This document shows, in pieces, positions 24,829 through 35,065 of a stretch of 64,000 nt of DNA. How positions within the stretch are numbered: position 1 is the first letter of the stretch; the number at the start of each line of letters is the position of its first letter. A program made the position numbers and the translations under genes. The notes below the pieces were generated by a model. The model made no database searches, was not told the origin of the DNA, and was given only the letters and a program-made list of their open reading frames with translations. Origin of the DNA: Rhyacophila brunnea (lineage: Eukaryota; Arthropoda; Insecta; Trichoptera; Rhyacophilidae); contig JAGYXB010000186.1 of assembly GCA_022495005.1 (NCBI GenBank), forward strand, positions 185,667-249,666, written 5' to 3'.

Positions 24829-25255
24829 TTTTTCTTAGCTCGTATTCTTGTTTGTCCGGAGGTTGTTTATCCAGTACAAATCTTGGAATCGATTTTTAAC
24901 TAACTTCCCGGCTAGCAAGACATTTGAAACTTTTAGAATATATCAGAACACGATGCCAATGCATTCTTTTAATACTTTTAGCCATCTTTAAGTGGAATTG
25001 AATTCATTTTCAGTTAATTCTGTTTTGTATGAAAAGTTATTTCGGAAGAAATCCGTAATCCAATCCACTATTATTGGTCCTAGCAACTAAATTATTAATA
25101 TATTCGTGCGTTACTATGGAAATCAAAATGACATTTCAGTATTCTATATTTGTTTGTTTGTTGCAAAATAGCAAAAAAATGATTTGTTGACAATTGCCGT
25201 ATTTGTCCTAAATTATAAATACATAGGATTGTCAAGTTCTTTTTATCTTGTAATT
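24829..25255 (-). repeat. R1 repeat, copy 2 (reversed)
   Basis: Reverse complement of R1: begins ttttaccacgtttttcttag and ends ttctttttatcttgtaatt. It contains the shared gcattggcatcgtgttctga segment in reverse and cctagcaactaaattatt, half of the internal hairpin. Confidence 0.82.
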
Positions 25256-26036
25256 ATTTTTAATAATAATTGATTCTACAGAAATAATATCAGGATAAAC
25301 GTTAATTTGGGGAAAAAATATTTCATTGAATACTAAAAATAATACAATACAAATTCCGTTACGATTGAGTTATTCAAATACTATTATTTTTTAAACAATA
25401 TATTATGTAAATCTTGGTTCAGACACGGCGGATTCTGCGCAGATGCATACCGTGCGGTCTAATCCGCGCGGAGCCAATTTGTACTAGCATCTATATACTA
25501 TTTTCTATTGAATGCCAATAGGGTGTTCAAATGAGTATATTATCTATGATGGAAACCGTGCGGTACGGACGTGTGATAACGGAGCAATTGAACACAGAAT
25601 TGTCTAGTGGAATCTTCGGGCACTATTTATACCAACCTTTGTATACATACATTACATAATATACGTATACGAACTTCCATTTTTAGGGAATTTTATGCTT
25701 TTTAGATTTAGTTTCGTAGGCTTAAAATTAATAAACGACCATTTATAGATTAATAAAAAAATAGCACATAGGTACATTACAGTGTAATGATGATTCTTTC
25801 AATTTGATCCGACATTCAAAATTGATTCTTTAAACTTTTTCTTAACTGAATTATAATACACACAGTTCTTTTGTTGTAGTTTCTCTATTGAACTAGGGTA
25901 GATATAGCTATGGCATGGAAGTATACAACTGACCTCTATATTTTATATTGTTTATAATAATTATAGATACTTAATGTCAATTTTTTATGATTGCTTATTA
26001 AATTTAGTTATTTTAGTGTACAAACAATACTGCCAT
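25256..26036. other. Non-coding; GC-rich patch at 25430-25620
   Basis: A patch with several CpG-rich, partly self-complementary words (gtgcggtctaatccgcgcgg, accgtgcggtacgg) stands out from AT-rich surroundings. It may be the end of a degenerate DNA transposon. Nothing is coding. Confidence 0.3.
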
Positions 26037-26410
26037 TATAAGGAAGAAGGTAGTAACTGACTCTCACACACTTTCGAGATAAATGACATAATGTATAATG
26101 ACATAATCTTAAACTTTAGTACTGTGAATTAATAAAAAACGGTGGTAATTTTTATTAGTAGGATGTTAAAATACAAACAAAGTAATAATAAACAAGCAGT
26201 AACTGCAATGAATAGGTGCAATTGCTGCCATTTTGCTAAAAAAATGTATTATTTTAGAAGATGGCTATTTTTCACTAAGGATTTCTACGGTATTGTAGTG
26301 ATAATACTGATTTTAAAGCGAACAGAATATATAGCTTTCAAAATTACCTAACGAATGGCATTCATAACTCAATTTCACAAATTTTGCGAGTTACTGCCGT
26401 CTTCCTTATA
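26037..26410. mobile_element. Probable MITE with inverted ends
   Basis: The left end TATAAGGAAGAAGGTAGTAA is the inverse of the right end ttactgccgtcttccttata, with 18 of 20 matching. The interior repeats gcagtaactgc and gccattttg-like words and has no transposase. The 69-codon frame inside (26142-26351) is incidental. No clear target duplication beyond a possible TA. Confidence 0.6.
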
Positions 26411-26585
26411 CGGGCAGAATAACAGACTTTGATCTTTTTAAATTGTTTACGTTCAAGAGGAAGTTTTATATGGAGTACCTAATACCTGTAAATATGCTGA
26501 AAGATGAAACTCGGGCTGCTAAAACCAGCTTATATGAACTTGCGTGTCCGGAAATTTGTATTGAATTAGTTTGCCGTAAAATATT

Positions 26586-26710
26586 GAGATAAAATTCATG
26601 TCTAAATAAAACACTAAAAGAATAAAATAATAAAAACTATCGGAATACTTGGGAAAGATACAAAAATACGTAAATTAGTAATACAATCATTTCATAGATA
26701 TTTGTATTAT
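26586..26710. repeat. Direct repeat shared with 39961-40085
   Basis: The block agataaaattcatgtctaaa, then taaaacac, then a looser match up to aaattagtaatacaat, reappears at 39961 in the same orientation, immediately before a LINE relic. It is likely a fragment of the same dispersed element. Confidence 0.45.
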
Positions 26711-27177
26711 ATTCTGGTAAGTGGTCGTATTATCAAGGTATACCTATCAAATCTATATATTTATAAAAGTAAAAATATGTTTAATTGATTTTCTTTTTCT
26801 ACTTAGCCCCAACTGACATCCAGGTGTGTTTCTTCAAATTACCATGTTGTATGCAGATTCGGCTATTTTAATTTTGAAGAATGTAATTATTGTTAATGTT
26901 AGTATATCTATAATTGATGTAAGACTCTTATTATTCAAAAATGAACCTTTACTCATACCTACCATCAGTCGATAGTAGACAAATAATAATTTATATAGAT
27001 AATATATCATTATTTCCGTAACTCTATATTACGATTATTTATATTTAAAGTAGTATTTTGGTGTTTTTTTCATATTAATTATTAAGTATTTAAATACTTA
27101 ATATGGGTAGGTACTAACTCAATTCATATAACGTGGTAAATATTCGTTAGTGCGTTTGTCTTGATAGTATTATCATA

Positions 27178-27430
27178 ATTGAGTGTTTCACAAGTATAGA
27201 GAACCAAGTCCATTCTGGTTATTTTTGAGTAAGCTAGGTTCAAACATAATATTTGAGTATTTATAATTCAGTAGGTAATTCAATTCTGAAGTGTTATTTT
27301 GAGTACATTTAAGTAATTATGTAAGGGAAACCATAACAGAATAAGAAATGCTCAAAAATTATGTTTGAACCTAACTTACTCTAAAATAACCAGAATGGAC
27401 TTAGTTCACTATGCTTGTGAACCACTCATA
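27178..27430. mobile_element. Fold-back MITE
   Basis: Long inverted arms, about 27178-27262 and 27345-27430: tttcacaagtatagagaacc on the left is matched by ttcactatgcttgtgaacca on the right, and the arms continue through aagtccattctggttatttt. The unpaired centre is only about 80 bp. The RNA would form one long hairpin. It lies between the convergent cuticle genes. Confidence 0.8.
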
Positions 27431-30400
27431 TTATCTATTTTTTATTTTAAGATAAAGTATTTTAAGTATGCAAATATTTTTTCGTCCGAAAAAGATGTAA
27501 TATGGTATTTTGGTTTAAATATTAGATAGGTACCTATCTGCCATAATATTATAATACTTATAGAAGAAAAATACTCCAATTACAGTTAAGACATTTCAAT
27601 AAATACGATACTTCTCGATAGACCAATTTTATTGCCAGTGTATACTTACCCGAAATTTAAAATACGAATACATAATAATTGAAATCACGATTGAGTTCAA
27701 AAAGTGTTCCAGGTCAAACAAGAATACTCTTATTTAACATTTTCGTTTTATAACTCAATGAAAATTCGTAAATATCACACAGGCTTGAACAATATGATAC
27801 TCGTACAACAATCTTTACATTAAAATTAAAAGCATATTATTAATAAGCGTTTCCATTGTAAAGAAAAAAAAATGGAAACTGAAAGTTCCACATAGCGGAA
27901 AACAATGTGATTGAAACGTAACATTATCAAATGACGAAATCGCTCACAATGGAGACACATATTTTAGTTGGCAAACCATTTTTTCTCAACGTACGGTTGG
28001 GTGGTGTGAACTAAGTACTCGCTTACTATGAGATATTGTGCAAATGACTGGGAACCTGGCTCATAAGGTGAACTTTTCATTTCAGATAATGAGATCAGAG
28101 CGAAAAGATAAAACTGTACAATTCTCACGGTCGTCGGGGTGCATGCATGGAAATGTCTTCAATACGATTGAAAATGGCAAAAAACGCTTTCAGTTTCCGT
28201 CATTTATACGTGATAATCTTGCATACTGCAACGTAGTATTAGAATTATGTAAAATTGCATGTTACTCATTTATATGACAACGAGAAAACTTTCCATTACA
28301 AGAATAATAATATGCTTCTCGTAAATTGTTCGGTAAATGATATATTATCATGTATTATTTGACTTTTTTGCATTCTTAGATCATGTCTTGTCATCACTGT
28401 CATAGTTTAATTTATATTAATATTGCACGTAACTTTAATCTCGCATAATTCACAAAAACAATAAAAATATCCCAAAGCTAGAATTGTGGAGTCATTAAAA
28501 AAGGCTTTGCGCCGATTAGATTCAATAAAAATCACTTTAAAAAGACTCCATATTATTCTAAACTACCATTAATCATGACTTTGACTACACCCAGCTCAAA
28601 ACAATCATTAAAAATCAATAAATCACCAATCGTTCCAAAAGATTCAGCATTTATGGTATATGTGGTGAATACCAAGTGATAGAAACATTGTATATTAAAT
28701 TATAATATTCAAAACAATCTCAAACTAAATTTTCAATTGATTTCAATTAGTTGTCTAAGCTCTAAATAATAAGTAATCAAAACATCTTACTAAGAGACTT
28801 ACAATGAAAAAAAGATTATGTAGAAAAATATAATACAAATCATGAAATAATAAAATAATCGCAGTTCACATTCGTAAGGAGATGTGTGCGTAGTAGATTG
28901 TATTTTTTTTAGTGTATAATTGATTTTGCAACATTTTAGAAACCTAAAATTAGTAATAAATTAGTAAAGTATTATAGTGATTTTAAAATCAAATGTTTTT
29001 TATTAATTTTACGATACTTGAGTATTTATTATTGACAGCTGTTTCTTGATATAAACTCATCTTCTGAATCATCCGAACTTCGATAATATAATATTAGCTT
29101 AGTGTCGTTCTTAAGATAGGTTTATGATCCAAATCATTTGATCAAATATCATAGAATTAACATTTTTTTAAAACAATTATTATAATGGAGTTCTACCACG
29201 AAAACAAATTTAATTTATTAAAAGGCACAGCGCTCCGAATACAAAAATAAATATAATATTATTGATCTAATATTGTCATTTGTTTTACCTAAATAATAAT
29301 ATGTACTTCTGGTATGTAATAATATCATCATAGGTAGTAATAATTGACTTCTAAGTTCAAATTATAATTGTGTGTGAATGTAATTTATTTAACCAATAAT
29401 TTAAAAAATACTTTTGTTATGAGAATTTTGTGATTTTCCCATGACGACTTTTTAATTTCGTTTGGTAATAAAATTAACCAGAATCGCCTACGCAAATATT
29501 GTGACGACATGTAAATTTAATTGGATATGCTAACTCTAATATTTTATTGTTTTTATGAGAAGACAACATGAGAACAATCAATTTTAATAATGTTTGTATA
29601 CTAAATAAAATGTTTGCCTGTACATAATAAATAGCAACAATCTACTTTTGTAAATTATAATTATATCCGTCTTTTAAAGTATTATCCATCAAAATCACTA
29701 GCAATGATTTTGACGGATAATGCTTCATAGATTGGTAAATTTATTATTTTTAATATTTAGTCAAATTATGTGAAAGATAGTTATTATTTAAAGATATGCT
29801 AAAATTTCTGAACCTATCCATTTAATAATCCCAAATAATGATAGTATTTCACGTAGAGATAGTGATCAAGAAATTTCGTCTCGAAAATTTCGAGAATTCT
29901 CATTTCTTGAGAAGTAATGAACAAAAAAACTTAAATGAATATTCTCATGAGGACCTCAGCATTGATTCTAAACGGATTTTCTTAAATTTTTCGTTATTTT
30001 TAAGAAATGAAAAAAAAAGGCAAGAAGAGGTAATTTCATAAAATATGATTTTCTCGAAAATCTTGAGAAATCAAAAACACCAATGACGAATTCTTGTAAA
30101 AACAAATATTCTTGACTTTGAGAACTCTCGAGTATCGAGATATCATAAGCTCTAATTTTATTTTATGGCTCGATTTACATAATAATGTTAGTATAATATT
30201 AAGAAATTAATGTTTCTAATGAGAAATATAAATGGCGCAATTATCATAAATTGACAAAAGACCTCATATAATATATATTATATCTACGGCGACGATATAT
30301 TATTGGTATTTTTGTTATAAACAAATATCATTGAAAATATGAATATTTTCAATAGATTTTCACATGTTTTGGGTATATTATGTACGAGTGTAATATACCT

Positions 30401-30500
30401 ATTTAATGTAGGTATAGGGTAAAAATAATATTAGGTATGAATAAAAACAAAATTATTACATATTTTGAAACTGAGAATAAAATAAAAATGCAGGGTGTCT
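27431..30500. other. Intergenic DNA between the two convergent cuticle genes
   Basis: No gene recognised. A 17-bp hairpin with one mismatch and a 7-nt loop sits at 29681-29721 (arm attatccatcaaaatca). From 29870 to 30130 short tttctcgag/ctcgagaa-like words recur in both orientations, a low-complexity pattern. Open frames of 60-80 codons here lack protein-like features. Confidence 0.4.
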
Positions 30501-30511
30501 TACTTACCTAT

Positions 30512-30517
30512 TTTATT
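30512..30517 (-). terminator. Poly(A) signal of gene 2
   Basis: AATAAA on the minus strand starts 101 bases past the stop codon (30620-30618). It is the first canonical hexamer downstream of the gene. Confidence 0.65.
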
Positions 30518-30617
30518 GATGAATATTCTAGTGTTACCAGTTTGTACAGTGGTAAATTATGTTTTCACATGATAATAATATATTACAGGTGTTGTGTGTT
30601 AACAAATCTAATAGTAC

Positions 30618-32993
30618 TTATGCAACATTTTCAGTTTTCATAGATCTGTCATTTCTTTTTATTTGATTTTCTTTGGTTTCCGTTTCCTCGCCTAAAATTT
30701 GGACATTCCTAACCTTCTTCCTGTATTCCGGAGCCGATGTCGTCATGGCGGTTTGCGGTTCCGATGGCATGGCTGCAAAATCTGGGTGGATTGCCAGCAT
30801 CAACATCTTCAACAGCAGGGCTTCGCGCACGTCTGGTGGTAGATATTCAACTTGGTCTTCGTTATCTACAGGAGTTGTAGGATCTTCGTACCTTGGATCG
30901 AATACTCTTGGACGATAGAAACGCCTTCTCGGAATATATCTTTGACTTTCATATGGGATAGCTGGGTTAAATGTGGATATGTCGTTTCTGTATCCATCAT
31001 CTTGTGGTCGATAATCATTCCTTTCTGGATACTGATTTTGTTGATTTGGATATTGCTGCTGTTGATATTGTTGTGGGTATGTATTTTGGGTGTAAGGAGA
31101 TGGCCGAACAAAATTATTGTATGGGCGTCCTTCAGCAAATTGTGGATTGTATGCCGCCGATCTTGGACCATAAACAGATTTTGGATTTTGTCTGTATTCT
31201 GGATCAAATAATGGACCTTGTTGTGGATATCCATTATTTTGATACGGTGGTCCAGGTGCATTAAAATCTTCACGAATATCCATGATTGCTTGAAGTCTGT
31301 TTTGTCTTATCAACAACTGTTGCAGTAGTCGTTTCAAATCTTTAGTGCTGACTGGAGCTGATATTGGTCTGAACCCATTAATAGGTGGTGGAAGTCTCTG
31401 AGGAATTATGTTATCGTCTCTTCCTTGGTAAGGATTAAAAATTTGAAATCTTCCATTTTGCATGTTACCTTGGTGAACAGGTATAGCGATAATATTCTGT
31501 TTGTTATCTTGATTTCCATCGACAGGTGCGTTACCGTCTTGAACATTGTTTGGATTCTGGATGGGTATTAAATTTGCTGGAATTAATTGGGGACCATGTT
31601 GTCTGATAAACTGGCCGTTTTCATCAACTTGAATATTTGGATTATACCTAAATAAAATTCTTTGATTACCAATTGGTATTGGTGATCCTGGGTTATCTCT
31701 TAAGAATTCTCTCGTCCGGAATTGTGTGACTGGTACACTTGTTGGGTAATGTTTTATAAATGGTCGTTCCAGTACACGTTGTTCAAGATTATTAGATGAA
31801 ACAGGAACTTGAATAATGGGAACTGGGTTTGCAGTAACATAGCTGTCATCATCAATTTTATTTGTTGTCGCTTCTAATGTAGTTTCTTGTTGGTCTTCGT
31901 GCACTTGCGGAGAACTTGTAGAAAACTTTTCATTCAATTTTTGCCGTGCAGCAAGAATTGTATGAATTGGAACCAATCTTGGTCTACCTGTGGTGGTTGT
32001 GAACAAAGGAGGTCTGGCAGTTCCTACAGAGATACCTCCTCCATAAACATCAGTAGTGTCATCACCGGGAGATTGTTGCAATGAATACATTTGTTCATGT
32101 TCATAATTTGGTTGACTTAATTGTCTTCTGAATGTATTTGCTCTGATAGGTTTACTGGCGTCCTTTGCTCTGTCAATAGTTTTATCATAGACAATTGTTG
32201 TTCTGGTATAACTCGGAGTCGTTGAAGATGTGTCATTATTAGAATCAACAGTTATTCTTGAACCAATTTGTCTGTATATTTTAGGCTCAGTAATTGGAGT
32301 ATTGGAAGGTAATTGTACTGGTTTTGAATCAGGCGAATTTCTGGGTGTAAATATTGGAAATTGTTTTGCATTTTTTACATCTGCATCTGAAGAGTTTTGT
32401 GAAAGATAATTTCCCGTAACTACTCTATAAGATTCAGTAGTTGTAACTGGCGTATGACTAACAGCACTGATGGGTCTTCTACGTGGTATTGCTTGTATGA
32501 CAGTTGCTCGTGTTGGATTACTGCTCGTCTTTGGGTATATCAAAGTCGGAGTAGGCCTTCTTGTTGTTGTGGTTCCAGCTGTTCTATTAAATCGTATCAC
32601 TGGTTGTATTATTGGTGGATGAATTGAAGAAAGTAAGGGAGTTTGAGTACTATTACTTGTAGAATACGACACTCGTTTAATCTCTCCATCTCCGTCAACG
32701 TATCCAAATGTTCCTTTGATGTTTCCTTGTACATCTCTGCTTTCTATTTTGAATGTTCCATCTCCTGCCTCGTATCCCACTGTGTATGATCCATCTTCGT
32801 TGAGTCGTCGGATTTGTTTAACTATTTCTACTTTCTTTGGATCTGCCGTCTCCGACGCCAGTAAATCTTTGGTTGAATTATTGTTTGGTTCGGTAACTGT
32901 CGTGTTGACTGTTGTCTGTTCCATTTGTGTCTCTTCTGCAGCTATTCCCAGTAGTGGAATGCAGATTAATAGGAAAATCAACCATGTTGATTT
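30618..32993 (-). CDS. Gene 2 coding exon 2 (residues 8-798)
   Basis: The acceptor is a textbook long polypyrimidine tract ending ttttcag (minus strand, 33020-32994). The exon is 2376 nt including TAA and holds the signal core, entire RR-1 domain and tail without an intron. Intron 1 is 896 nt (32994-33889). Other long frames at 30673-31273, 31887-32084 and 32716-32997 are shadows. Confidence 0.95.
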   Translation of the reverse strand, partial: KSTWLIFLLICIPLLGIAAEETQMEQTTVNTTVTEPNNNSTKDLLASETADPKKVEIVKQIRRLNEDGSYTVGYEAGDGTFKIESRDVQGNIKGTFGYVDGDGEIKRVSYSTSNSTQTPLLSSIHPPIIQPVIRFNRTAGTTTTRRPTPTLIYPKTSSNPTRATVIQAIPRRRPISAVSHTPVTTTESYRVVTGNYLSQNSSDADVKNAKQFPIFTPRNSPDSKPVQLPSNTPITEPKIYRQIGSRITVDSNNDTSSTTPSYTRTTIVYDKTIDRAKDASKPIRANTFRRQLSQPNYEHEQMYSLQQSPGDDTTDVYGGGISVGTARPPLFTTTTGRPRLVPIHTILAARQKLNEKFSTSSPQVHEDQQETTLEATTNKIDDDSYVTANPVPIIQVPVSSNNLEQRVLERPFIKHYPTSVPVTQFRTREFLRDNPGSPIPIGNQRILFRYNPNIQVDENGQFIRQHGPQLIPANLIPIQNPNNVQDGNAPVDGNQDNKQNIIAIPVHQGNMQNGRFQIFNPYQGRDDNIIPQRLPPPINGFRPISAPVSTKDLKRLLQQLLIRQNRLQAIMDIREDFNAPGPPYQNNGYPQQGPLFDPEYRQNPKSVYGPRSAAYNPQFAEGRPYNNFVRPSPYTQNTYPQQYQQQQYPNQQNQYPERNDYRPQDDGYRNDISTFNPAIPYESQRYIPRRRFYRPRVFDPRYEDPTTPVDNEDQVEYLPPDVREALLLKMLMLAIHPDFAAMPSEPQTAMTTSAPEYRKKVRNVQILGEETETKENQIKRNDRSMKTENVA

Positions 32994-33910
32994 CTGAAAA
33001 AAAAGAAAAAAAAATGCATTATATACTGGAAAATACTTTTGTTTTTTTAAAGGTGAAATATACATACTTAGTAAAGTAGCATTGGGTTGGCCAAGTTAAT
33101 AGAAGGGATACTCAACAAGTATAAAGATGGACACCCCAAATGAAACATCAAAGAATTGAAAGACCCCCTACTAGATTTTAATGTGGAAATCAAAGGACCA
33201 GACCCAGTGAAGGGAGTTGAGAGAGGTTTATATACATCAGATGACGTTTACCAAAAAACGAAGAAGTAGAAGTATGAAGAGAGCGATTGATTTCTAATAG
33301 ATATCTAGGTTTGTTTCTTCAAATACTTCCTAGATTTTATATTTAAGGTGTTATCGATTAATAACTCAATGCATGTAACATAGCAGAGAATCACGTTATA
33401 TGTAATAATAATATAACCACGTTGGTTATAATTATAGTCGCATATAAATTTAATAGCGTAGGTATATATTTAAGTTTTCATATTGTCGGTTATAATCCTT
33501 TGAAAAGTTTTCCTTGATTTTTCACCGTACTATTTAAATGGTTCCTGGATAGTTTAATATATCTTGTTTCACATTAGATCCACAGTGAAAACTCAATAAA
33601 AAAACGAGCACAGTATAAAATGTATGTATATGGTATAATAAAGATTGTAATGTCACACAGGTAAAGATGGGAACGTTTACGACATCGCAATTATGCCATC
33701 AAAGTTGACTATAATTAGCCACAAAAAACGACGCTAAAAATTAACGAGAACAACAAAATCATATTCCGAGAATAATAACAACACAACACAAATCCGTTTC
33801 GCAAACACAGATGACATTCGAGCGTAGCACGAATCGCAATTAAAACAAACAAACATACAGCAAGTGTAAGTGCACTCAAAAATACCCACCTCAATGTGAG
33901 CACTCATCAT
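30618..33910 (-). CDS. Long RR-1 cuticular protein gene, two exons
   Basis: Secreted chitin-binding cuticular protein. Coding exons are 33910-33890 and 32993-30618, joined in phase 0: 798 residues ending MKTENVA, stop TAA. Residues 1-26 make a signal peptide (core TWLIFLLICIPLLGI, cleavage after AA before EET). An Asn/Thr-rich stretch with possible N-glycosylation sites (NNNST) follows. The RR-1 domain is at 62-117 (VEIVKQIRRLNEDGSYTVGY, then GTFGYVDGDGEIKRVSY) but lacks the usual C-terminal GFxP. The long tail is rich in Pro, Gln, Asn, Arg and Tyr, with Gln runs near 640-654. A distinctive block LPPDVREALLLKMLMLAIHP at about 725-744 precedes a charged end. Most family members are 100-400 residues, so this one is very long. 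I cannot name the ortholog. Confidence 0.92.
33085..33290 (+). pseudogene. Possible decayed RTE-type LINE fragment in gene 2 intron
   Basis: One plus-strand frame gives ERPPTRF after an NRRDTQQV piece, recalling the GRPxTRW region of RTE-like C-termini (see 60755-61119). It is full of stops. The identification is weak. Confidence 0.25.
33890..33910 (-). CDS. Gene 2 coding exon 1 (residues 1-7, MMSAHIE)
   Basis: ATGATGAGTGCTCACATTGAG followed by donor gtgggt. Joining to exon 2 in phase 0 gives MMSAHIEKSTWLIFLLICIP, a credible signal peptide. It lies about 65 bases after a TATA box. The alternative is the in-frame ATG at 33065, reading through the polypyrimidine tract; that would put 24 odd residues before the signal core and ignore a strong acceptor. 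Confidence 0.8.
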
Positions 33911-33939
33911 AACATCGGACTACATGAAAAGAGATCAAA

Positions 33940-34130
33940 ATGAAAACTAAGCGAGGCCCCGCCCCCGGGTTCCCTATATAGCTTGGGCCCCCTTCTTGGT
34001 GCCTGCGCCCTGTACTGCGCCGACCTTCGCTCCGTGGTTCTCCCGGCACAATAGGCATGTTAGGACATTGTGGGAACTCAGGCCGCCTACGCGTGGGATC
34101 CGCTGTCTTGCGCAACCGGCCATTATTATT
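33940..34130. promoter_or_regulatory. GC-rich, CpG-containing promoter region of gene 2
   Basis: A sharply GC-rich island in AT-rich DNA, spanning the TATA box and about 150 bp upstream, with gcgaggccccgcccccgggt and several CCCGG/GCGCC words. It immediately precedes the gene 2 transcription start (near 33945 on the minus strand). Open frames read across it (33891-34115, 33996-34250) are compositional artefacts. Confidence 0.55.
33974..33980 (-). promoter_or_regulatory. TATA box of cuticular protein gene 2
   Basis: TATATAG on the minus strand, 64 bases before the ATG at 33910. A start about 30 bases downstream would give a leader of about 35 nt, similar to gene 1. Confidence 0.65.
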
Positions 34131-34249
34131 TTTGGTCTACGTTCTCATGTCGACTATGTGCCACTTAAGACTTTGGTGAAACACATTTTGACGCAGGTCA
34201 AAGTTGCCAACTGCATTGTTTATCTACTTTTTGCACAGGTGCGTATCTA

Positions 34250-34737
34250 GACTGCCTTTTTAGCTACGTACGTATCGCTCAACTAAACTCTATACAGAAA
34301 AATGACGATTTTAACTTATATTTTAATAATCACATCACTATCAATTCGTAATAATATTATGTATGCATAATATCTAGAGTTGTAACATTTTAAAATGATT
34401 GTAATTAATGTAATAATTAATAAATAACTACGTATTGTATGGATTTCCTGTTGGACAAGGTTTACATATTTTTAAAACACAAATAATAAACTATATTATT
34501 CATAGGTTGTGAGAGCAATTTAAATCTTACACAGATAAAATAAGCTTGATATTATTTTAGAAGCGAAATAGTATAAAAAAATCAATAACTATAGTAAATA
34601 TAAAACAAATCAGATAGTATGATAGTTTAGATATTGGTTTAAAATCAACATTTAATCAAAAATCAATTAAAAAATATTTTCAAGATTTTAAATTTTAATA
34701 GTATTTTTTATACTTATTTACTCATTTAAAAATAAAT
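34250..34737. other. AT-rich upstream flank of gene 2
   Basis: Nothing recognisable apart from AT-rich sequence; distal regulatory sites of gene 2 would lie here. Confidence 0.35.
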
Positions 34738-35065
34738 AATTGTAAAGGTCAGGACGTTCACAAAATGACATTTAAATATAAAAGAAATGGTTATAATTAA
34801 TTGAGATAAAAATACATGGCAAATATAAGAAGTGAGAAGAAAAATATATAAATAATAACGAATAATAAAGTAAATTTTTAGAAATTGATTAGTCCTTGCA
34901 TGATAAGCGTGGTAAAAGGAAGCAGTTTTGATCCAGAAGAGGTCATGGCCGCAAACTTCTTCAAAATTTCAGGACTGTAAACCATCCCTTGTGAGAGTAA
35001 GCAAAAATGCGTTAAGCAGAAGTTACACACGAGCTTCAAGAAAATGAAAACCGAGCATGCTTTGG
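34738..35065. repeat. LINE-3'-end-like repeat, copy 2
   Basis: Colinear with 21768-22165 (shared words listed there): begins aggacgttcacaaaatgaca, contains gtcatggccgc and taaaccatcccttgtgagag, ends acacgagcttcaag. Degenerate and non-coding. Confidence 0.55.

Noticed and set aside
30673..32997. Open frames on the plus strand and the minus-strand frame 30866-31273 over gene 2
   Set aside because: All lie inside the 791-codon exon and read its repeats in other frames.
33001..33065. Start of gene 2 at the in-frame ATG at 33065
   Set aside because: It would translate a polypyrimidine tract and strong acceptor into FFFLFFQ. The upstream mini-exon with a TATA box gives a better signal peptide.
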